DNA of 64,000 nucleotides from Rothia nasisuis (GCF_928381405.1 NZ_CAKMSB010000001.1:248001-312000), one strand, 5' to 3'; shown: positions 42,721-51,839, counted from the stretch's first letter. Program-made: numbers and translations. The notes: generated from the sequence alone by a model not told the origin.

Positions 42721-43341
42721 ATGGTATTCATAGCTACTCTTGATCCTTGGTCATTTTTGAAAACTGAAGCCGGTCCGCTGACCGTCATAACAGCAATTCT
42801 TGGTGTTATCTTTGCGGTGCTCAACCTCATGAAGCTAGCGTCAGACTCTCGCGAGCGCACCAGGCCCTACATTGCTCTCGAACCGAGGCTGGGCGTCCAT
42901 CTCAACGGTGCAATTGATTTAGTGGTTACTAACTACGGTCAGTCCCCCGCACACAACGTTGTTCTCAAGCCGCTTGGTAAACTAGAGGGCGGAGAAAATG
43001 AGTATATTTTGCCGCTTCTGGATAAGGTCTTCAATCGCCCTTTCTATTTAGCTCCACATGCAAGTTTCAGAATCATATGGCGGACAGTCAAAGCAGAAAA
43101 AGTCGGAGGAACTCCAGAAGTTCTAGATGTAGAAGTTACATATACATGGGATAAACCTGGCTTGTTCAGAAGAAAATTTCAGTACGCAGAGGTGATAACC
43201 GTTGATACAGGTTTTACTGCCGCAGCTCCTGTTCCGGTTACGGGGCCAAAAAGAATGAGTGGTGATTCTAGAGATAAGGCTTTAGTTAACATCGACAATG
43301 CAATTAGGACGCTGAGTCAGCACGTTGCAAATCGCTACTAG
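42721..43341 (+). CDS. Membrane-anchored hypothetical protein
   Basis: A 206-residue protein of no recognised family. One hydrophobic segment near the N-terminus (LTVITAILGVIFAVLNLMKLA, about 20-40) is followed by a basic stretch DSRERTRPYI and a beta-rich domain (LEPRLGVHLNGAIDLVVTNYGQSPAHNVVLKPLGKL…YTWDKPGLFRRKFQYAEVITVDTG), which resembles the immunoglobulin-like domains of many membrane-anchored hypotheticals in mobile regions. It is divergent from the methyltransferase gene with 133 nt between, and has no ORF partner downstream on its strand. Role unknown; it may belong to the defence island. Confidence 0.7.
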   Translation: MVFIATLDPWSFLKTEAGPLTVITAILGVIFAVLNLMKLASDSRERTRPYIALEPRLGVHLNGAIDLVVTNYGQSPAHNVVLKPLGKLEGGENEYILPLLDKVFNRPFYLAPHASFRIIWRTVKAEKVGGTPEVLDVEVTYTWDKPGLFRRKFQYAEVITVDTGFTAAAPVPVTGPKRMSGDSRDKALVNIDNAIRTLSQHVANRY

Positions 43342-43513
43342 GGAATTTTCAGCATCAGGTGAACATTCATTGACGGTTCGTTCAGAGATGTTTCTTCAAG
43401 AAAAGGAACACAGGAAGGAGCAACTCCTCAACCTCGTGTGCCGATGTGAAAAGCGTAGAGTTGGTTAGCTTCACTCAAAGAACCTGCTTGTTTTACCCCT
43501 ACCCTCCACGATG

Positions 43514-44404
43514 CTATGGGCGGTGGTCTCTCGGAGAAACCGGGGTCGTATACCCCTTCCACGTATGACTAGAGTGAGAAAAGAGTTTGAATACTTCTGG
43601 CATGAGAGGTTGCCCAAGACCGGCTCGTACATAGAGATCATCCAACGAGGCAATGACATCCGCAACAGATCGAGGCTCAAACTGCCCCACTAGCCTTTTA
43701 GCTTTTACTCGAACATTGTTAGGGGTAGGGCCAGCATCAATCACCGAGTGGTGCCACAAGCGACTATGATGAGCACATCTATTTCTCAGGTACACCAGCG
43801 CCCTAATTCTATAGGCAAAGCCTGCTTTAGCTACCCCGAGTTCTTGAGCTACTTTTCGGGCTAGTTCTCCACTATCACCTAGCTCAATCACTTTAGATAG
43901 GGTGCCAAAGGAAAATGCCTCAACCGCAGACCAAATCGGTAAAGACTGAAGGCCGTCTCCTTGGCCGGCACCCTGTTCCACATACTTCAAGATGTGCCGA
44001 TCACGGCTCCTATCTATATCCCTGGTACAGGCTAACCGAACATGGTCACCAGTTGACCCATAAAAATCAGAATCTAGATAACGGCGGTATGCTTCATAGT
44101 CTCGGGCCAGTACCCTAGCAAGTACTGTTCTGAGTAGCAGCTCAATCTCGGTTAGGCGAGCAAGTAGCAAACCACGCAGCCTCGCGTCATCATCATAAAC
44201 CCGACAAATAGCACTGAACGATACTCCGGTGCGAAATGTATCATCACCTCGTTCTGGAGCGACCTGAAAATACCGGGCATACCCTGAAAATCTGTAATAG
44301 TTATTGGTCCTGAAGAATTCTAGACAGGCATCTAAATTATCTACCGCTAGACCCCGTTTCACCACGAGATCGGCCTGTTCTTCTGGGGTAAGGTAGGGCT
44401 TCAT
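43514..44404 (-). CDS. Abi_2 (AbiD/AbiF-like) abortive infection protein
   Basis: A 296-residue protein when started at the ATG at 44404 (AAAGGTG ribosome site). It begins MKPYLTPEEQADLVVKRGL and carries the Abi_2 signature NNYYRFSGYARYF, ending with LVYLRNRCAHHSRLW, where R207 and H212 form the RxxxxH motif of HEPN ribonucleases. Abi_2 proteins block phage growth by RNA cleavage after infection. In-frame ATGs at 44482-44485 overlap the likely -10 box and are unlikely starts. A GC-rich hairpin lies in the leader between promoter and start, a position where a regulatory or antitoxin RNA could reside. It is an isolated gene convergent with the 206-residue membrane protein. Confidence 0.9.
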   Translation of the reverse strand: MKPYLTPEEQADLVVKRGLAVDNLDACLEFFRTNNYYRFSGYARYFQVAPERGDDTFRTGVSFSAICRVYDDDARLRGLLLARLTEIELLLRTVLARVLARDYEAYRRYLDSDFYGSTGDHVRLACTRDIDRSRDRHILKYVEQGAGQGDGLQSLPIWSAVEAFSFGTLSKVIELGDSGELARKVAQELGVAKAGFAYRIRALVYLRNRCAHHSRLWHHSVIDAGPTPNNVRVKAKRLVGQFEPRSVADVIASLDDLYVRAGLGQPLMPEVFKLFSHSSHTWKGYTTPVSPRDHRP

Positions 44405-44420
44405 TGCACACCTTTCAGAT

Positions 44421-44509
44421 GCAAAAGGCCCCTCCCATTTGAGCTTCTGCGATAGGCTTGGGAGGGGGACGATTGTATTCATCATAGCATTGATACAGGC
44501 TACATGAAA
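44421..44509 (-). promoter_or_regulatory. Promoter and structured leader of the Abi_2 gene
   Basis: On the minus strand TATGAT (44486-44481) is a strong -10 box with TTTCAT 17 nt upstream (44509-44504). Transcription would start near 44474. Only a few bases later CCCCTCCCA (44467-44459) pairs with TGGGAGGGG (44437-44429) in a 9-bp GC-rich stem, followed by CCTTTT, a terminator-like end. The result would be a leader RNA of about 50 nt in front of the toxin-like gene. Small RNAs are known next to some abiF genes; equivalence here is inferred. Confidence 0.55.
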
Positions 44510-44604
44510 CTCGATAAACCTTAAAGGGCAGGGCCAGCGCTGAGGCAGCCGCCGCCATGCAGAGTCAGCCTGAGTCTTCTGGCTCTCCCGGTAGACTGAG
44601 TTCC

Positions 44605-45183
44605 ATGGAAACCCTCATGCTCACCCTGAGTTCCGGCGCTGTCAGCGGGATCCGCCCCTACCTGATGCTCCTACTCCTGGGTCTTTCTGGCCGCTTCTTC
44701 GGCCTGGATATCGTCCCTGCCGCCCTGCAACGCACCGATGTGCTCGTGATAGCGGGCGTCCTCGTCCTCGTAGATTTTGCCGCCGACAAAATTGCCCTCT
44801 TCGACTCCTTCTGGGACACCGCCCACACCATCATCCGCCCCGTCGCCGGTGGCGCTATCGGCTACCTCCTCGGCGGAGAAACAAGCACCGCCAACGCCCT
44901 CGTGCTTGCGGCCGTCGGTGCAGCGAGCGCCTTCGGCGTCCACGCCACCAAGACCAGTGCCCGCGCCGTCGTCAACCTCTCCCCCGAGCCTGTCTCCAAC
45001 ATCGCTGTCAGCATCGGCGAAGACATTGCCGCCTTCTTCTTCGGTATCTTTGCCCTCCTCCTGCCGATTCTGGCGGGTTTCGTCGCCCTTACCTTCATCA
45101 TTCTGGGGGTATTCATCACCGTCTACCTGGTACGCCGCGTAATCCCCCTGCTCAAAAAGCGGAGGGAAGGGAAAACGGCCTAG
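44605..45183 (+). CDS. DUF4126 family membrane protein
   Basis: A 192-residue membrane protein with several glycine-rich hydrophobic segments. METLMLTLSSGAVSGIRPYLMLLLLGLSGRFFGLD, LVIAGVLVLVDFAADKIALFDSFWDTAHTIIRPVAGGAIGYLLGG and ATKTSARAVVNLSPEPVSNIAVSIGEDIAAFFFGIFALLLPILAG match the DUF4126 pattern (KxPxxDSxWDxxHTxIRP core). I prefer the ATG at 44605; the frame is open back to 44557 but without conserved residues. The family's function is unknown. It is divergent from the Abi_2 gene and is followed by a good terminator. Confidence 0.85.
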   Translation: METLMLTLSSGAVSGIRPYLMLLLLGLSGRFFGLDIVPAALQRTDVLVIAGVLVLVDFAADKIALFDSFWDTAHTIIRPVAGGAIGYLLGGETSTANALVLAAVGAASAFGVHATKTSARAVVNLSPEPVSNIAVSIGEDIAAFFFGIFALLLPILAGFVALTFIILGVFITVYLVRRVIPLLKKRREGKTA

Positions 45184-45198
45184 TCAACCCCACACAAA

Positions 45199-45227
45199 GG
45201 ACCGTGAAGCGTGCTGCTTCACGGTCC
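45199..45227 (+). terminator. Rho-independent terminator
   Basis: GGACCGTGAAGC and GCTTCACGGTCC form a 12-bp perfect stem with the loop GTGCT, followed by TTCTTC. It lies 15 nt after the DUF4126 stop codon and could also serve the convergent oxidoreductase gene. Confidence 0.9.
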
Positions 45228-45352
45228 TTCTTCATGCACCTGGAGTGGGTCTGTCTGCCTCCGGCAGGAATGATTGCTGCCCTGCCCCAGCTACCATATC
45301 GAGCACCCGGGAACTATTGTTCCCTATCTTTGTGCAAGATAAACAGGTAGTC

Positions 45353-45961
45353 CTACTTACCCTGGGCTGCTGCCTCATCAGCTGAAGCAACGGTGAAACG
45401 GGTACCGGCGTGGGCGGGGTTTTCAATTTCGTCCAGGGCCGCTACGGCGAAGTCCTGGGTGGAGACGAACATGCCGGCGGGGACGTCCAGCTCGGTACGG
45501 TAGTCACCGGTACGGGCGCCGGGGGCGATCATGGGTGAGGGGGCCAGCATGGTCCAGTTCAGACCGGACGCAGCCCGGTAGTCCTCAAGGACGGTTGCGA
45601 AGGTCTTGGCTTCGGGCAGGTATTCTGCGGGGAAGTCGGGGCTCTCCAGCAGCAGGCCTTCCCCGACATTCAGGGCACCGGCACCGCCAACAACCAGGAA
45701 GCGGCCGGTGGGGGCAGCGGCTATGAGGGCACGGTGGGCGGCAATAGCTGCGGAGTAGTCACCACGGCTAGCTACGGAAATGACGGTGGCATCAGAGGAG
45801 TTAATGACCTCTACCAGGGCTTGGGTGTTAGCCAGATCAAGGGCTGAGGTGCCTGCTGAGCCGCTGCGGGTGTAGCCGGTGACTTCGTGGCCGCGGTTCT
45901 TAGCTTCTGCGACGATGTCTGAGCCGACCATACCTGCTGCGCCGATGACTGAGATGTTCAT
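45353..45961 (-). CDS. NAD(P)H-binding oxidoreductase (atypical SDR, NmrA-like)
   Basis: A 202-residue Rossmann-fold protein. The nucleotide site is MNISVIGAAGMVGSDIVAEAKNRGHEVTGYTRS with a GxxGxxG-type loop, VISVASRGDYS and RFLVVGGAGALNVG follow, and DYRAASGLNWTMLAPSPMIAPG is typical of the NAD(P)H-dependent epimerase/NmrA-like group. There is no YxxxK catalytic motif, so it may be a quinone-type reductase or a redox sensor. It is divergent from an HxlR regulator 119 nt away, and such pairs are usually regulator and target, responding to electrophiles or quinones. Confidence 0.88.
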   Translation of the reverse strand: MNISVIGAAGMVGSDIVAEAKNRGHEVTGYTRSGSAGTSALDLANTQALVEVINSSDATVISVASRGDYSAAIAAHRALIAAAPTGRFLVVGGAGALNVGEGLLLESPDFPAEYLPEAKTFATVLEDYRAASGLNWTMLAPSPMIAPGARTGDYRTELDVPAGMFVSTQDFAVAALDEIENPAHAGTRFTVASADEAAAQGK

Positions 45962-46026
45962 GGGGTTTCTCCTTGAAGAAGTTGTTTTCGTTTTCTGATA
46001 GTTCTATAGTATATTTTAGAAACTAA

Positions 46027-46040
46027 TTACCTCAAGGTAA
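46027..46040. promoter_or_regulatory. Palindromic operator candidate between oxidoreductase and hxlR genes
   Basis: TTACCT-CA-AGGTAA is a perfect 6-bp palindrome with a 2-nt spacer in the divergent intergenic region, near AT-rich promoter-like sequence (TATAGTATATTTT at about 46007-46019). HxlR-family dimers bind such inverted repeats, often with TAC/GTA cores. Binding by the adjacent regulator is inferred. Confidence 0.6.
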
Positions 46041-46080
46041 CTATTGGAAGATTTTTAAAAAACTTTTCGAAAGGCCCACC

Positions 46081-46506
46081 ATGCCCTCCTCAACCCAGGT
46101 CAGCGCGGACGTCCGCCCCGCTTCCCCGCCCGACGCAGAGCAGCTGCCCGCCGACGTTCTGAGCCAGCACTGCCCCTCCCGCATGGTGCTGCGCCACCTG
46201 ACCGACCGCTGGACACCGCTGATCGTCGCCGTGCTTGCTGACGGTGAGCCGGTGCGGTTCAAGGACATCAAAACCCGGGTAGAGGGCATCTCACCCAAGG
46301 TTCTCACTGAAACCCTGCGCTCCATGGAACGCGACGGGTTGGTTGAACGCCTGGTCACCGCCAGTGTGCCCCCGCGCGTGGACTACAAGCTCACTCCCCT
46401 AGGCGCCACCACCGTAGAGCCTCTTACAGCAGTGCGTATCTGGGCCGAAACCCACCTAGCTGAAGTACAGGCCAACCGCCAGCGCTACGACTCCACACGG
46501 CTTTAA
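46081..46506 (+). CDS. HxlR-family transcriptional regulator
   Basis: A 141-residue winged-helix regulator. The core CPSRMVLRHLTDRWTPLIVAVLADGEPVRFKDIKTRVEGISPKVLTETLRSMERDGLVERLVTASVPPRVDYKLTPLGATTVEPL is the complete HxlR domain, including the first-helix Cys (DVLSQHCPS) used by some members as a redox switch. It has an about 25-residue N-terminal tail. GAAAGGCCCACC precedes its ATG. It is divergent from the NAD(P)H-binding protein and probably controls it and itself through the palindrome between them. Confidence 0.93.
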   Translation: MPSSTQVSADVRPASPPDAEQLPADVLSQHCPSRMVLRHLTDRWTPLIVAVLADGEPVRFKDIKTRVEGISPKVLTETLRSMERDGLVERLVTASVPPRVDYKLTPLGATTVEPLTAVRIWAETHLAEVQANRQRYDSTRL

Positions 46507-46665
46507 ACAACCAGATTCCTTTGCCATAACTGCCCGTAGAGCATTAAATATTTATTCTTAGAGGTCAGAGCCGCTACACTAAGAAGCGGAGTCAGCTTTG
46601 CCCCCTAGCTACCTGGCTCCATGTACACATCACTAAATCGCATATGATTCGAAAGGGTTCCCCTC

Positions 46666-47205
46666 ATGGAGAACACTGACTATCACCAGCCAGCTTCGAC
46701 CGGTTCACAGCCCCGCCCCGCTGTCGGTTTCAGCCAGGCACTGAAAAATAATTTCAAGTACCTCTTCCACTTCTCAGGTAGGGCATCTCGCTCAGAGTTC
46801 TGGTGGGTTTACGGCACCTTTTATCTCGTTACACTCGTCATGGCAATCATCTTGAGCTTTGCCGTCGCAAGCAGAGTGAGCGAAGTAGCCAGGTTCAATG
46901 AGGCCTCCACTCAATACGTGACTGGTGAAATCACCCGCGCTGAGTACGAGGCACTCGCTGAAAGTAGCACCGAGCCTGCCTACGGCGTCATTGTTCTTCT
47001 CATTCTTCTCGGGCTTTGGGGTCTAATCACGCTTGTTTGCACTATTGCCGTCAGCTGGCGCAGGCTACAGGACGCTGGTTTTCACGGCGCTTTCTACCTG
47101 CTTACCCTCGTTGCTCTTGGTATCGTTCCGTTCGTCATGTACTTCTTCCCCAGCTCACCCAAGGGCTACCAGTACGATAAACCAGCCGATATAGGCCGCC
47201 CCTAA
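46666..47205 (+). CDS. DUF805 family membrane protein
   Basis: A 179-residue membrane protein with the DUF805 signature VGFSQALKNNFKYLFHFSGRASRSEFWWVYGTFYLVTLVMAI near its N-terminus, a middle loop with STQYVTGEITRAEYEALAESST, and the closing VSWRRLQDAGFHGAFYLLTLVALGIVPFVMYFFPSSPKGYQYDKPAD. Four hydrophobic segments are expected. Function is not established for the family. It is preceded by a 160-nt gap with no recognised gene and followed by a strong terminator. Confidence 0.92.
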   Translation: MENTDYHQPASTGSQPRPAVGFSQALKNNFKYLFHFSGRASRSEFWWVYGTFYLVTLVMAIILSFAVASRVSEVARFNEASTQYVTGEITRAEYEALAESSTEPAYGVIVLLILLGLWGLITLVCTIAVSWRRLQDAGFHGAFYLLTLVALGIVPFVMYFFPSSPKGYQYDKPADIGRP

Positions 47206-47237
47206 CGCGCTACCGCCTTCTGTGCAAGGTGGAGCAC

Positions 47238-47276
47238 AACAGTGAGAGCACGTAGAGTCTACGTGCTCTCACTGTT
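47238..47276. terminator. Long bidirectional terminator between DUF805 gene and dnaE
   Basis: AACAGTGAGAGCACGTAGA and its exact complement form a 19-bp perfect stem around a single central G (so the loop is 3-5 nt in practice), followed by TT on the plus strand. It lies between convergent genes. Confidence 0.88.
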
Positions 47277-47317
47277 TTAAACGGTTGCAGTGGGTAGGGC
47301 GTTCCTTGTTCCCCAAG

Positions 47318-50300
47318 CTACGCGTCCAAGCAGGCCGGGCCCAGGAGCACCTTCAAGTCACCAAAGAGAGCCGGGTTTGGGTTAACACGCAGGTCTGCGC
47401 CCAGACGAATCAGCAGACGCTTGGTACGGGTAGTCATGGCGATTCGCACCTCGGATTCACCGCGGTGGTTGCGCAGAATATCGCGCAGCTGCCCCAGAGC
47501 CTCCTCGGTAGCCTTGTATTCCGGGAGCACGATGGTCACTGGTCCACCCACACTGTCCGCCGAAATCTCGGGTATATTCAGCTCCTGGGCGCTTAGAGTC
47601 ACCGACCCGTCGTCACGGCGCTGCAGGCGCCCCTTGATGGTACAAATCAGGTCTTCGGCCAGCACCCCCGCAATCGGCTCATAGGCCCGGCCAAAGAACA
47701 TGACCTCAATAGACCCCGTGCGGTCCTCCAGCTCAATCCGAGCATAGGGGTTACCCGAGTTCTTGGCGATGCGGCGGGAGACCGAGGTAATCATGCCTGC
47801 TACGGTCACAATCGCACCGTCAGGCTTAACCGAATCCTCAGAAAGCAAGCCCTGGATGGTTGAATCCGAGAGAGCATCAAGGGCATCTTCTAAGCCGCGT
47901 AGGGGGTGGTCAGAGACGTAAAGGCCCAGCATCTCGCGCTCAAAGTTGAGCTTGTCGCGCTTCTCCCATTCGGGGGAATCCGGAACCTGCACCGCAAACT
48001 CCCCGACCGGGTTATCCTCCTCAAGCCCTAGCCCACCGAAGAGGTCAAACTGACCGGCGGCCTCCTGCCGCTTGATTGAGACGGTTGCGTCAATGGCCTC
48101 CTCGTGAATCATAGAGAGCGGGCGTCGGTTGTGACCCAGCGAGTCAAAAGCACCGGCCTTAATCAGCGAATCCACGGTACGTTTATTGCAGACCACAACG
48201 GGCACCTTGGCGAGAAAGTCATTGAAACTCTCATAGCGGCCCTTCTCCTCGCGGCTAGCAACCATGGCCGCAACCACATTGGCACCCACGTTACGAATTG
48301 CTCCCATACCAAAGCGAATGTCGTCACCCACAGGGGTGAAGTTCAGGGCCGATTCATTCACATCGGGCGGTAGCACCGTAATCTTCATGTGGCGGCATTC
48401 GTTTAGGTAGAGCGCCAGTTTGTCTTTGTCATCGCCAACCGAGGTCAGCAGGGCAGCCATGTACTCCTGGGGAAAGTGCGCCTTCAGGTAGGCAGTCCAA
48501 TAAGACACCAGACCGTAGGCTGCGGTATGAGCCTTGTTAAAGGCGTAGTCAGAGAAGGGAAGCAAGATGTCCCACAGTGCCTTCACCGCGCCCTCAGAGT
48601 AGCCGTTATCAAGCATGCCCTGGCGGAAGGTGGCGTACTGTTTATCCAGCTCCTCCTTCTTCTTCTTGCCCATGGCACGGCGCAGAATGTCTGCCTCACC
48701 CAGAGAGTAGTTAGCAACCTTCTGGGCGATCGCCATAACCTGCTCCTGATACACAATCAGGCCGTAGGTGGTTCCCAGAATTTCCGCCAAAGGCTCCTCA
48801 AGCTCCGGGTGGATGGGGGTGACCTCCTGTAGACCGTTTTTGCGCAGGGCATAGTTGGTGTGGGAGTTCGCACCCATGGGGCCTGGGCGGTAGAGGGCCA
48901 GGACCGCCGAAATGTGCTCAAAGTGGTCGGGCTGCATGAGCTTGAGTAGCTGACGCATGGGCCCGCCGTCGAGCTGGAAGACGCCCAGGGTGTCGCCACG
49001 AGCAAGTAGCTTGTAGGAGGCAGCGTCATCAAGTTCAAGTGTCTCAAGATCAAGGTCAAGGTCGCGGTTGAGCTTAATATTTTCAATCGCATCCGAAATG
49101 ATGGTCAGGTTACGCAGGCCCAAGAAGTCCATCTTAATCAGCCCCAGCCCCTCACAGGTGGGGTAATCGAACTGGGTGATAACCTGCCCGTCCTGCTCTC
49201 GGCGCATAATGGGAATCACATCAATGAGGTCGTGACTCGACATAATGACGCCCGCCGCGTGCACGCCCCACTGGCGCTTGAGGCCCTCAAGGCCCTTGGC
49301 TGTTTCAAAGACCTTAGCGGCATCCTGATCAGTCTCAATCAGGTCTCGCAACTCCTGCGCATCGTTGTAACGCTTGTCGTCAGAGTTATAGACATTCGCC
49401 AAGGCAATATTTTTGCCCATGACGTCCTCAGGCATGGCCTTGGTCAAGCGCTCACCGGTGGAGAAGGGGTAGCCCAGCACACGGGAGGAATCCTTGAGCG
49501 CCTGCTTGGCTTTAATAGTGCCGTAGGTGACAATCATAGCCACCTTATCTTCGCCGTACTTCTCGGTCACATAGTGAATCACTTCAGAGCGGCGGCGATC
49601 GTCAAAGTCCACGTCGAAGTCAGGCATGGAAACGCGATCAGGGTTGAGAAAGCGCTCGAAAATCAGGTCGTGTTCAAGCGGATTCAGGTCAGTGATACGC
49701 ATGGCGTAGGCAACCATAGAGCCCGCACCCGAGCCGCGACCGGGGCCCACGCGGATGCCGTTCTCCTTGGCCCAGTTGATAAAGTCGGCAACCACCAGAA
49801 AGTAGCCGGGGAAGCCCATCTGGGAGATAACGTCCACTTCGTACTCAGCTTGCTTGCGGACATCATCGGGCACCCCCTTGGGGAATCGATAGTGCAAGCC
49901 GCGCTCAACTTCTTTGACGAACCAGGATTCCTCGTTTTCGCCCTCGGGTACGGGGAAGTTGGGCATATAGTTGGCCTTGGTATTGAACTCCACAGAGCAG
50001 CGCTCGGCGATCTCCATGGTGTTGTTGCAGGCCTCGGGGTAGTCGCGGAAGAGTTCGCGCATCTCAGCTGGCGACTTGAGGTAGAAGTTATCGGCGTCGA
50101 ATTTAAAACGTTTAGGGTCCTGCAAGGTGGAGCCCGACTGCACGCAGAGCAAGGCGGCGTGCGCTTTGGCGTCCTCGGCGTGAGTATAGTGCAGGTCGTT
50201 GGTAGCGACCAGGGGCAGGTCGAGCTCTTTGGCGAGCTTGAGCAAGTCGGCCATCACGTTTTTCTCGATGGAAAGACCGTGGTCCATGAGCTCGCAGTAG

Positions 50301-50854
50301 AAGTTTTCTTTGCCGAAGATGTCACGGAAGTCAGATGCCGCCTGCAGGGCCTCGCGGTACTGGCCCAGGCGCAAACGAGTCTGGACTTCACCAGAGGGGC
50401 AGCCGGTAGTGGCGATCAGGCCCTTGCCGTAGGTTTGCAACAGGTCGCGATCCATACGCGGCTTGTAGAAGTGCCCCTCAAGTGAGGCAAGCGATGACGC
50501 CCGAAACAGGTTATGCATGCCCTGTGTGTTCTCTGCCCACATGGTCATGTGCGTGTAAGCGCCACCACCAGAGACGTCATCACGGCCGCCCTCACCAAAC
50601 TTCACTCGGGTTCGGTCAGAACGGGCTGTGCCCGGGGTCAGGTAGGCTTCCACCCCAATAATGGGTTTAACCCCGGCTTGCTTGGCCTTGTTCCAAAAGT
50701 CGAAGGCACCAAAGAGAAAGCCGTGGTCGGTCGTCGCTAAGGCATTCATGCCGAGATTCTTGGAGTGCTCAAAGAGATCGGTGAGTCGGGCGGCACCGTC
50801 AAGCATGGAGTACTCGGTGTGCACGTGCAAGTGGGTGAAGTCAGTTCGAGTCAT
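47318..50854 (-). CDS. dnaE: DNA polymerase III alpha subunit
   Basis: A 1178-residue replicative polymerase of the DnaE1 type. It starts with the PHP domain (DFTHLHVHTEYSMLDGAARL), followed by the palm with GPGRGSGAGSMVAYAMRITDLNPLEHDLIFERFLNPDRVSMPDFDVDFDDRRR, where the catalytic aspartates lie in PDFDVDFDD. Next come the fingers/tau-binding part (YNKAHTAAYGLVSYWTAYLKAHFPQEYMAALL), a helix-hairpin-helix region and an OB domain (VTVAGMITSVSRRIAKNSGNPYARIELEDRTGSIEVMFF). Length and order match the family. It is the essential chromosomal polymerase, working with clamp and loader. It lies 25 nt downstream of the pseudouridine synthase gene on the same strand. Confidence 0.98.
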   Translation of the reverse strand: MTRTDFTHLHVHTEYSMLDGAARLTDLFEHSKNLGMNALATTDHGFLFGAFDFWNKAKQAGVKPIIGVEAYLTPGTARSDRTRVKFGEGGRDDVSGGGAYTHMTMWAENTQGMHNLFRASSLASLEGHFYKPRMDRDLLQTYGKGLIATTGCPSGEVQTRLRLGQYREALQAASDFRDIFGKENFYCELMDHGLSIEKNVMADLLKLAKELDLPLVATNDLHYTHAEDAKAHAALLCVQSGSTLQDPKRFKFDADNFYLKSPAEMRELFRDYPEACNNTMEIAERCSVEFNTKANYMPNFPVPEGENEESWFVKEVERGLHYRFPKGVPDDVRKQAEYEVDVISQMGFPGYFLVVADFINWAKENGIRVGPGRGSGAGSMVAYAMRITDLNPLEHDLIFERFLNPDRVSMPDFDVDFDDRRRSEVIHYVTEKYGEDKVAMIVTYGTIKAKQALKDSSRVLGYPFSTGERLTKAMPEDVMGKNIALANVYNSDDKRYNDAQELRDLIETDQDAAKVFETAKGLEGLKRQWGVHAAGVIMSSHDLIDVIPIMRREQDGQVITQFDYPTCEGLGLIKMDFLGLRNLTIISDAIENIKLNRDLDLDLETLELDDAASYKLLARGDTLGVFQLDGGPMRQLLKLMQPDHFEHISAVLALYRPGPMGANSHTNYALRKNGLQEVTPIHPELEEPLAEILGTTYGLIVYQEQVMAIAQKVANYSLGEADILRRAMGKKKKEELDKQYATFRQGMLDNGYSEGAVKALWDILLPFSDYAFNKAHTAAYGLVSYWTAYLKAHFPQEYMAALLTSVGDDKDKLALYLNECRHMKITVLPPDVNESALNFTPVGDDIRFGMGAIRNVGANVVAAMVASREEKGRYESFNDFLAKVPVVVCNKRTVDSLIKAGAFDSLGHNRRPLSMIHEEAIDATVSIKRQEAAGQFDLFGGLGLEEDNPVGEFAVQVPDSPEWEKRDKLNFEREMLGLYVSDHPLRGLEDALDALSDSTIQGLLSEDSVKPDGAIVTVAGMITSVSRRIAKNSGNPYARIELEDRTGSIEVMFFGRAYEPIAGVLAEDLICTIKGRLQRRDDGSVTLSAQELNIPEISADSVGGPVTIVLPEYKATEEALGQLRDILRNHRGESEVRIAMTTRTKRLLIRLGADLRVNPNPALFGDLKVLLGPACLDA

Positions 50855-50879
50855 GACGCTACCTCTCTACAAATCTCAA

Positions 50880-51839
50880 CTAAGAACCAAAGTTGCCCTC
50901 GCGCAGGGCTTCTAGCGCGTAGACCAAATCCTGCGGGTAGGGGCTCACATATTCGACGGGCTCACCGGTGCTAGGGTGCGTAAAGCCTAGGCGGTGAGCG
51001 TGAAGCCACTGGCGGGTCAGCCCCAGGTGGGCTGAAAGCACCGGGTCAGCCCCATAGGTCAGATCACCGGCGCAGGGGTGGCGTAAAGCCGAAAAATGCA
51101 CGCGGATCTGATGAGTACGGCCGGTCTCAAGGTGCACCTCAACCAGGGACGCCGGGCCAAAAGCTTCTTGTACCTCATAGTGGGTGATAGCGGGTTTTCC
51201 GTCCTCGCTGACCGCAAATTTCCACTCGCTGCCGGGATGACGGCCAATCGGGGCATCAATGGTGCCCTTGAGGGGGTCGGGTAACCCCTGCACCAGAGTG
51301 TGGTACACCTTATTCACTGTTCGCTCTTTGAAGGCACTCTTGAGCACCGAGTAGGCGCGCTCATTTTTAGCGACCACCATGAGGCCTGAGGTACCCACGT
51401 CCAAGCGGTGCACGATGCCCTGCCGTTCAGCAGCTCCGCTGGTGGCAATCTCAACTCCGGCATACTTGAGGGCGCCGACGACGGTAGGCCCGTGCCAGCC
51501 CATGGAGGGGTGGGCTGCAACACCGGTGGGCTTATCGACCACCACTATGTCATCGTCCTGGTACACGAGGGAGAAACCATCAATCTGCTCCGCCTCAATC
51601 CGTGTAAGGTCACGAGGGGGTGAGCCAGTAGCACGCACGGTCTGCCCGGCAGCTACCTTGGTGGACGCCTTTGCCTTCACTTCCCTGCCCCCGGTATCGA
51701 AAAGCCTTACAGCGGCGTCTCTAAACCAGGTAGCCACCGTAGCACGGGACTGGCCAGAGACCTCCGCCAGCAGGGCGTCTAAACGGGTACCCGCCTGCTC
51801 CCCTGCTATCACAAATTCCAGCTCAATCTTCTGGCTCAT
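50880..51839 (-). CDS. rluD: RluD-type 23S rRNA pseudouridine synthase
   Basis: A 319-residue RluA-family enzyme. An N-terminal S4 RNA-binding domain ([53 protein letters not shown]) is followed by the catalytic domain with [17 protein letters not shown] and [21 protein letters not shown], holding the catalytic Asp of HRLDxxTSG, and by [32 protein letters not shown]. The combination with S4 and the position next to lspA is the usual RluD (helix 69) arrangement, though RluC/A specificity is not excluded. Its start overlaps the lspA stop by 4 nt. Confidence 0.93.
   Translation of the reverse strand: MSQKIELEFVIAGEQAGTRLDALLAEVSGQSRATVATWFRDAAVRLFDTGGREVKAKASTKVAAGQTVRATGSPPRDLTRIEAEQIDGFSLVYQDDDIVVVDKPTGVAAHPSMGWHGPTVVGALKYAGVEIATSGAAERQGIVHRLDVGTSGLMVVAKNERAYSVLKSAFKERTVNKVYHTLVQGLPDPLKGTIDAPIGRHPGSEWKFAVSEDGKPAITHYEVQEAFGPASLVEVHLETGRTHQIRVHFSALRHPCAGDLTYGADPVLSAHLGLTRQWLHAHRLGFTHPSTGEPVEYVSPYPQDLVYALEALREGNFGS

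Noticed and set aside
44405-44485. Longer N-terminus for the Abi_2 protein
   Set aside because: The upstream ATGs overlap the likely -10 box TATGAT, the added residues are not typical of the family, and the region forms a terminator-like hairpin.
49232-50485. 417-codon open frame on the plus strand
   Set aside because: It lies entirely opposite dnaE and is a codon-bias shadow with no family motifs.
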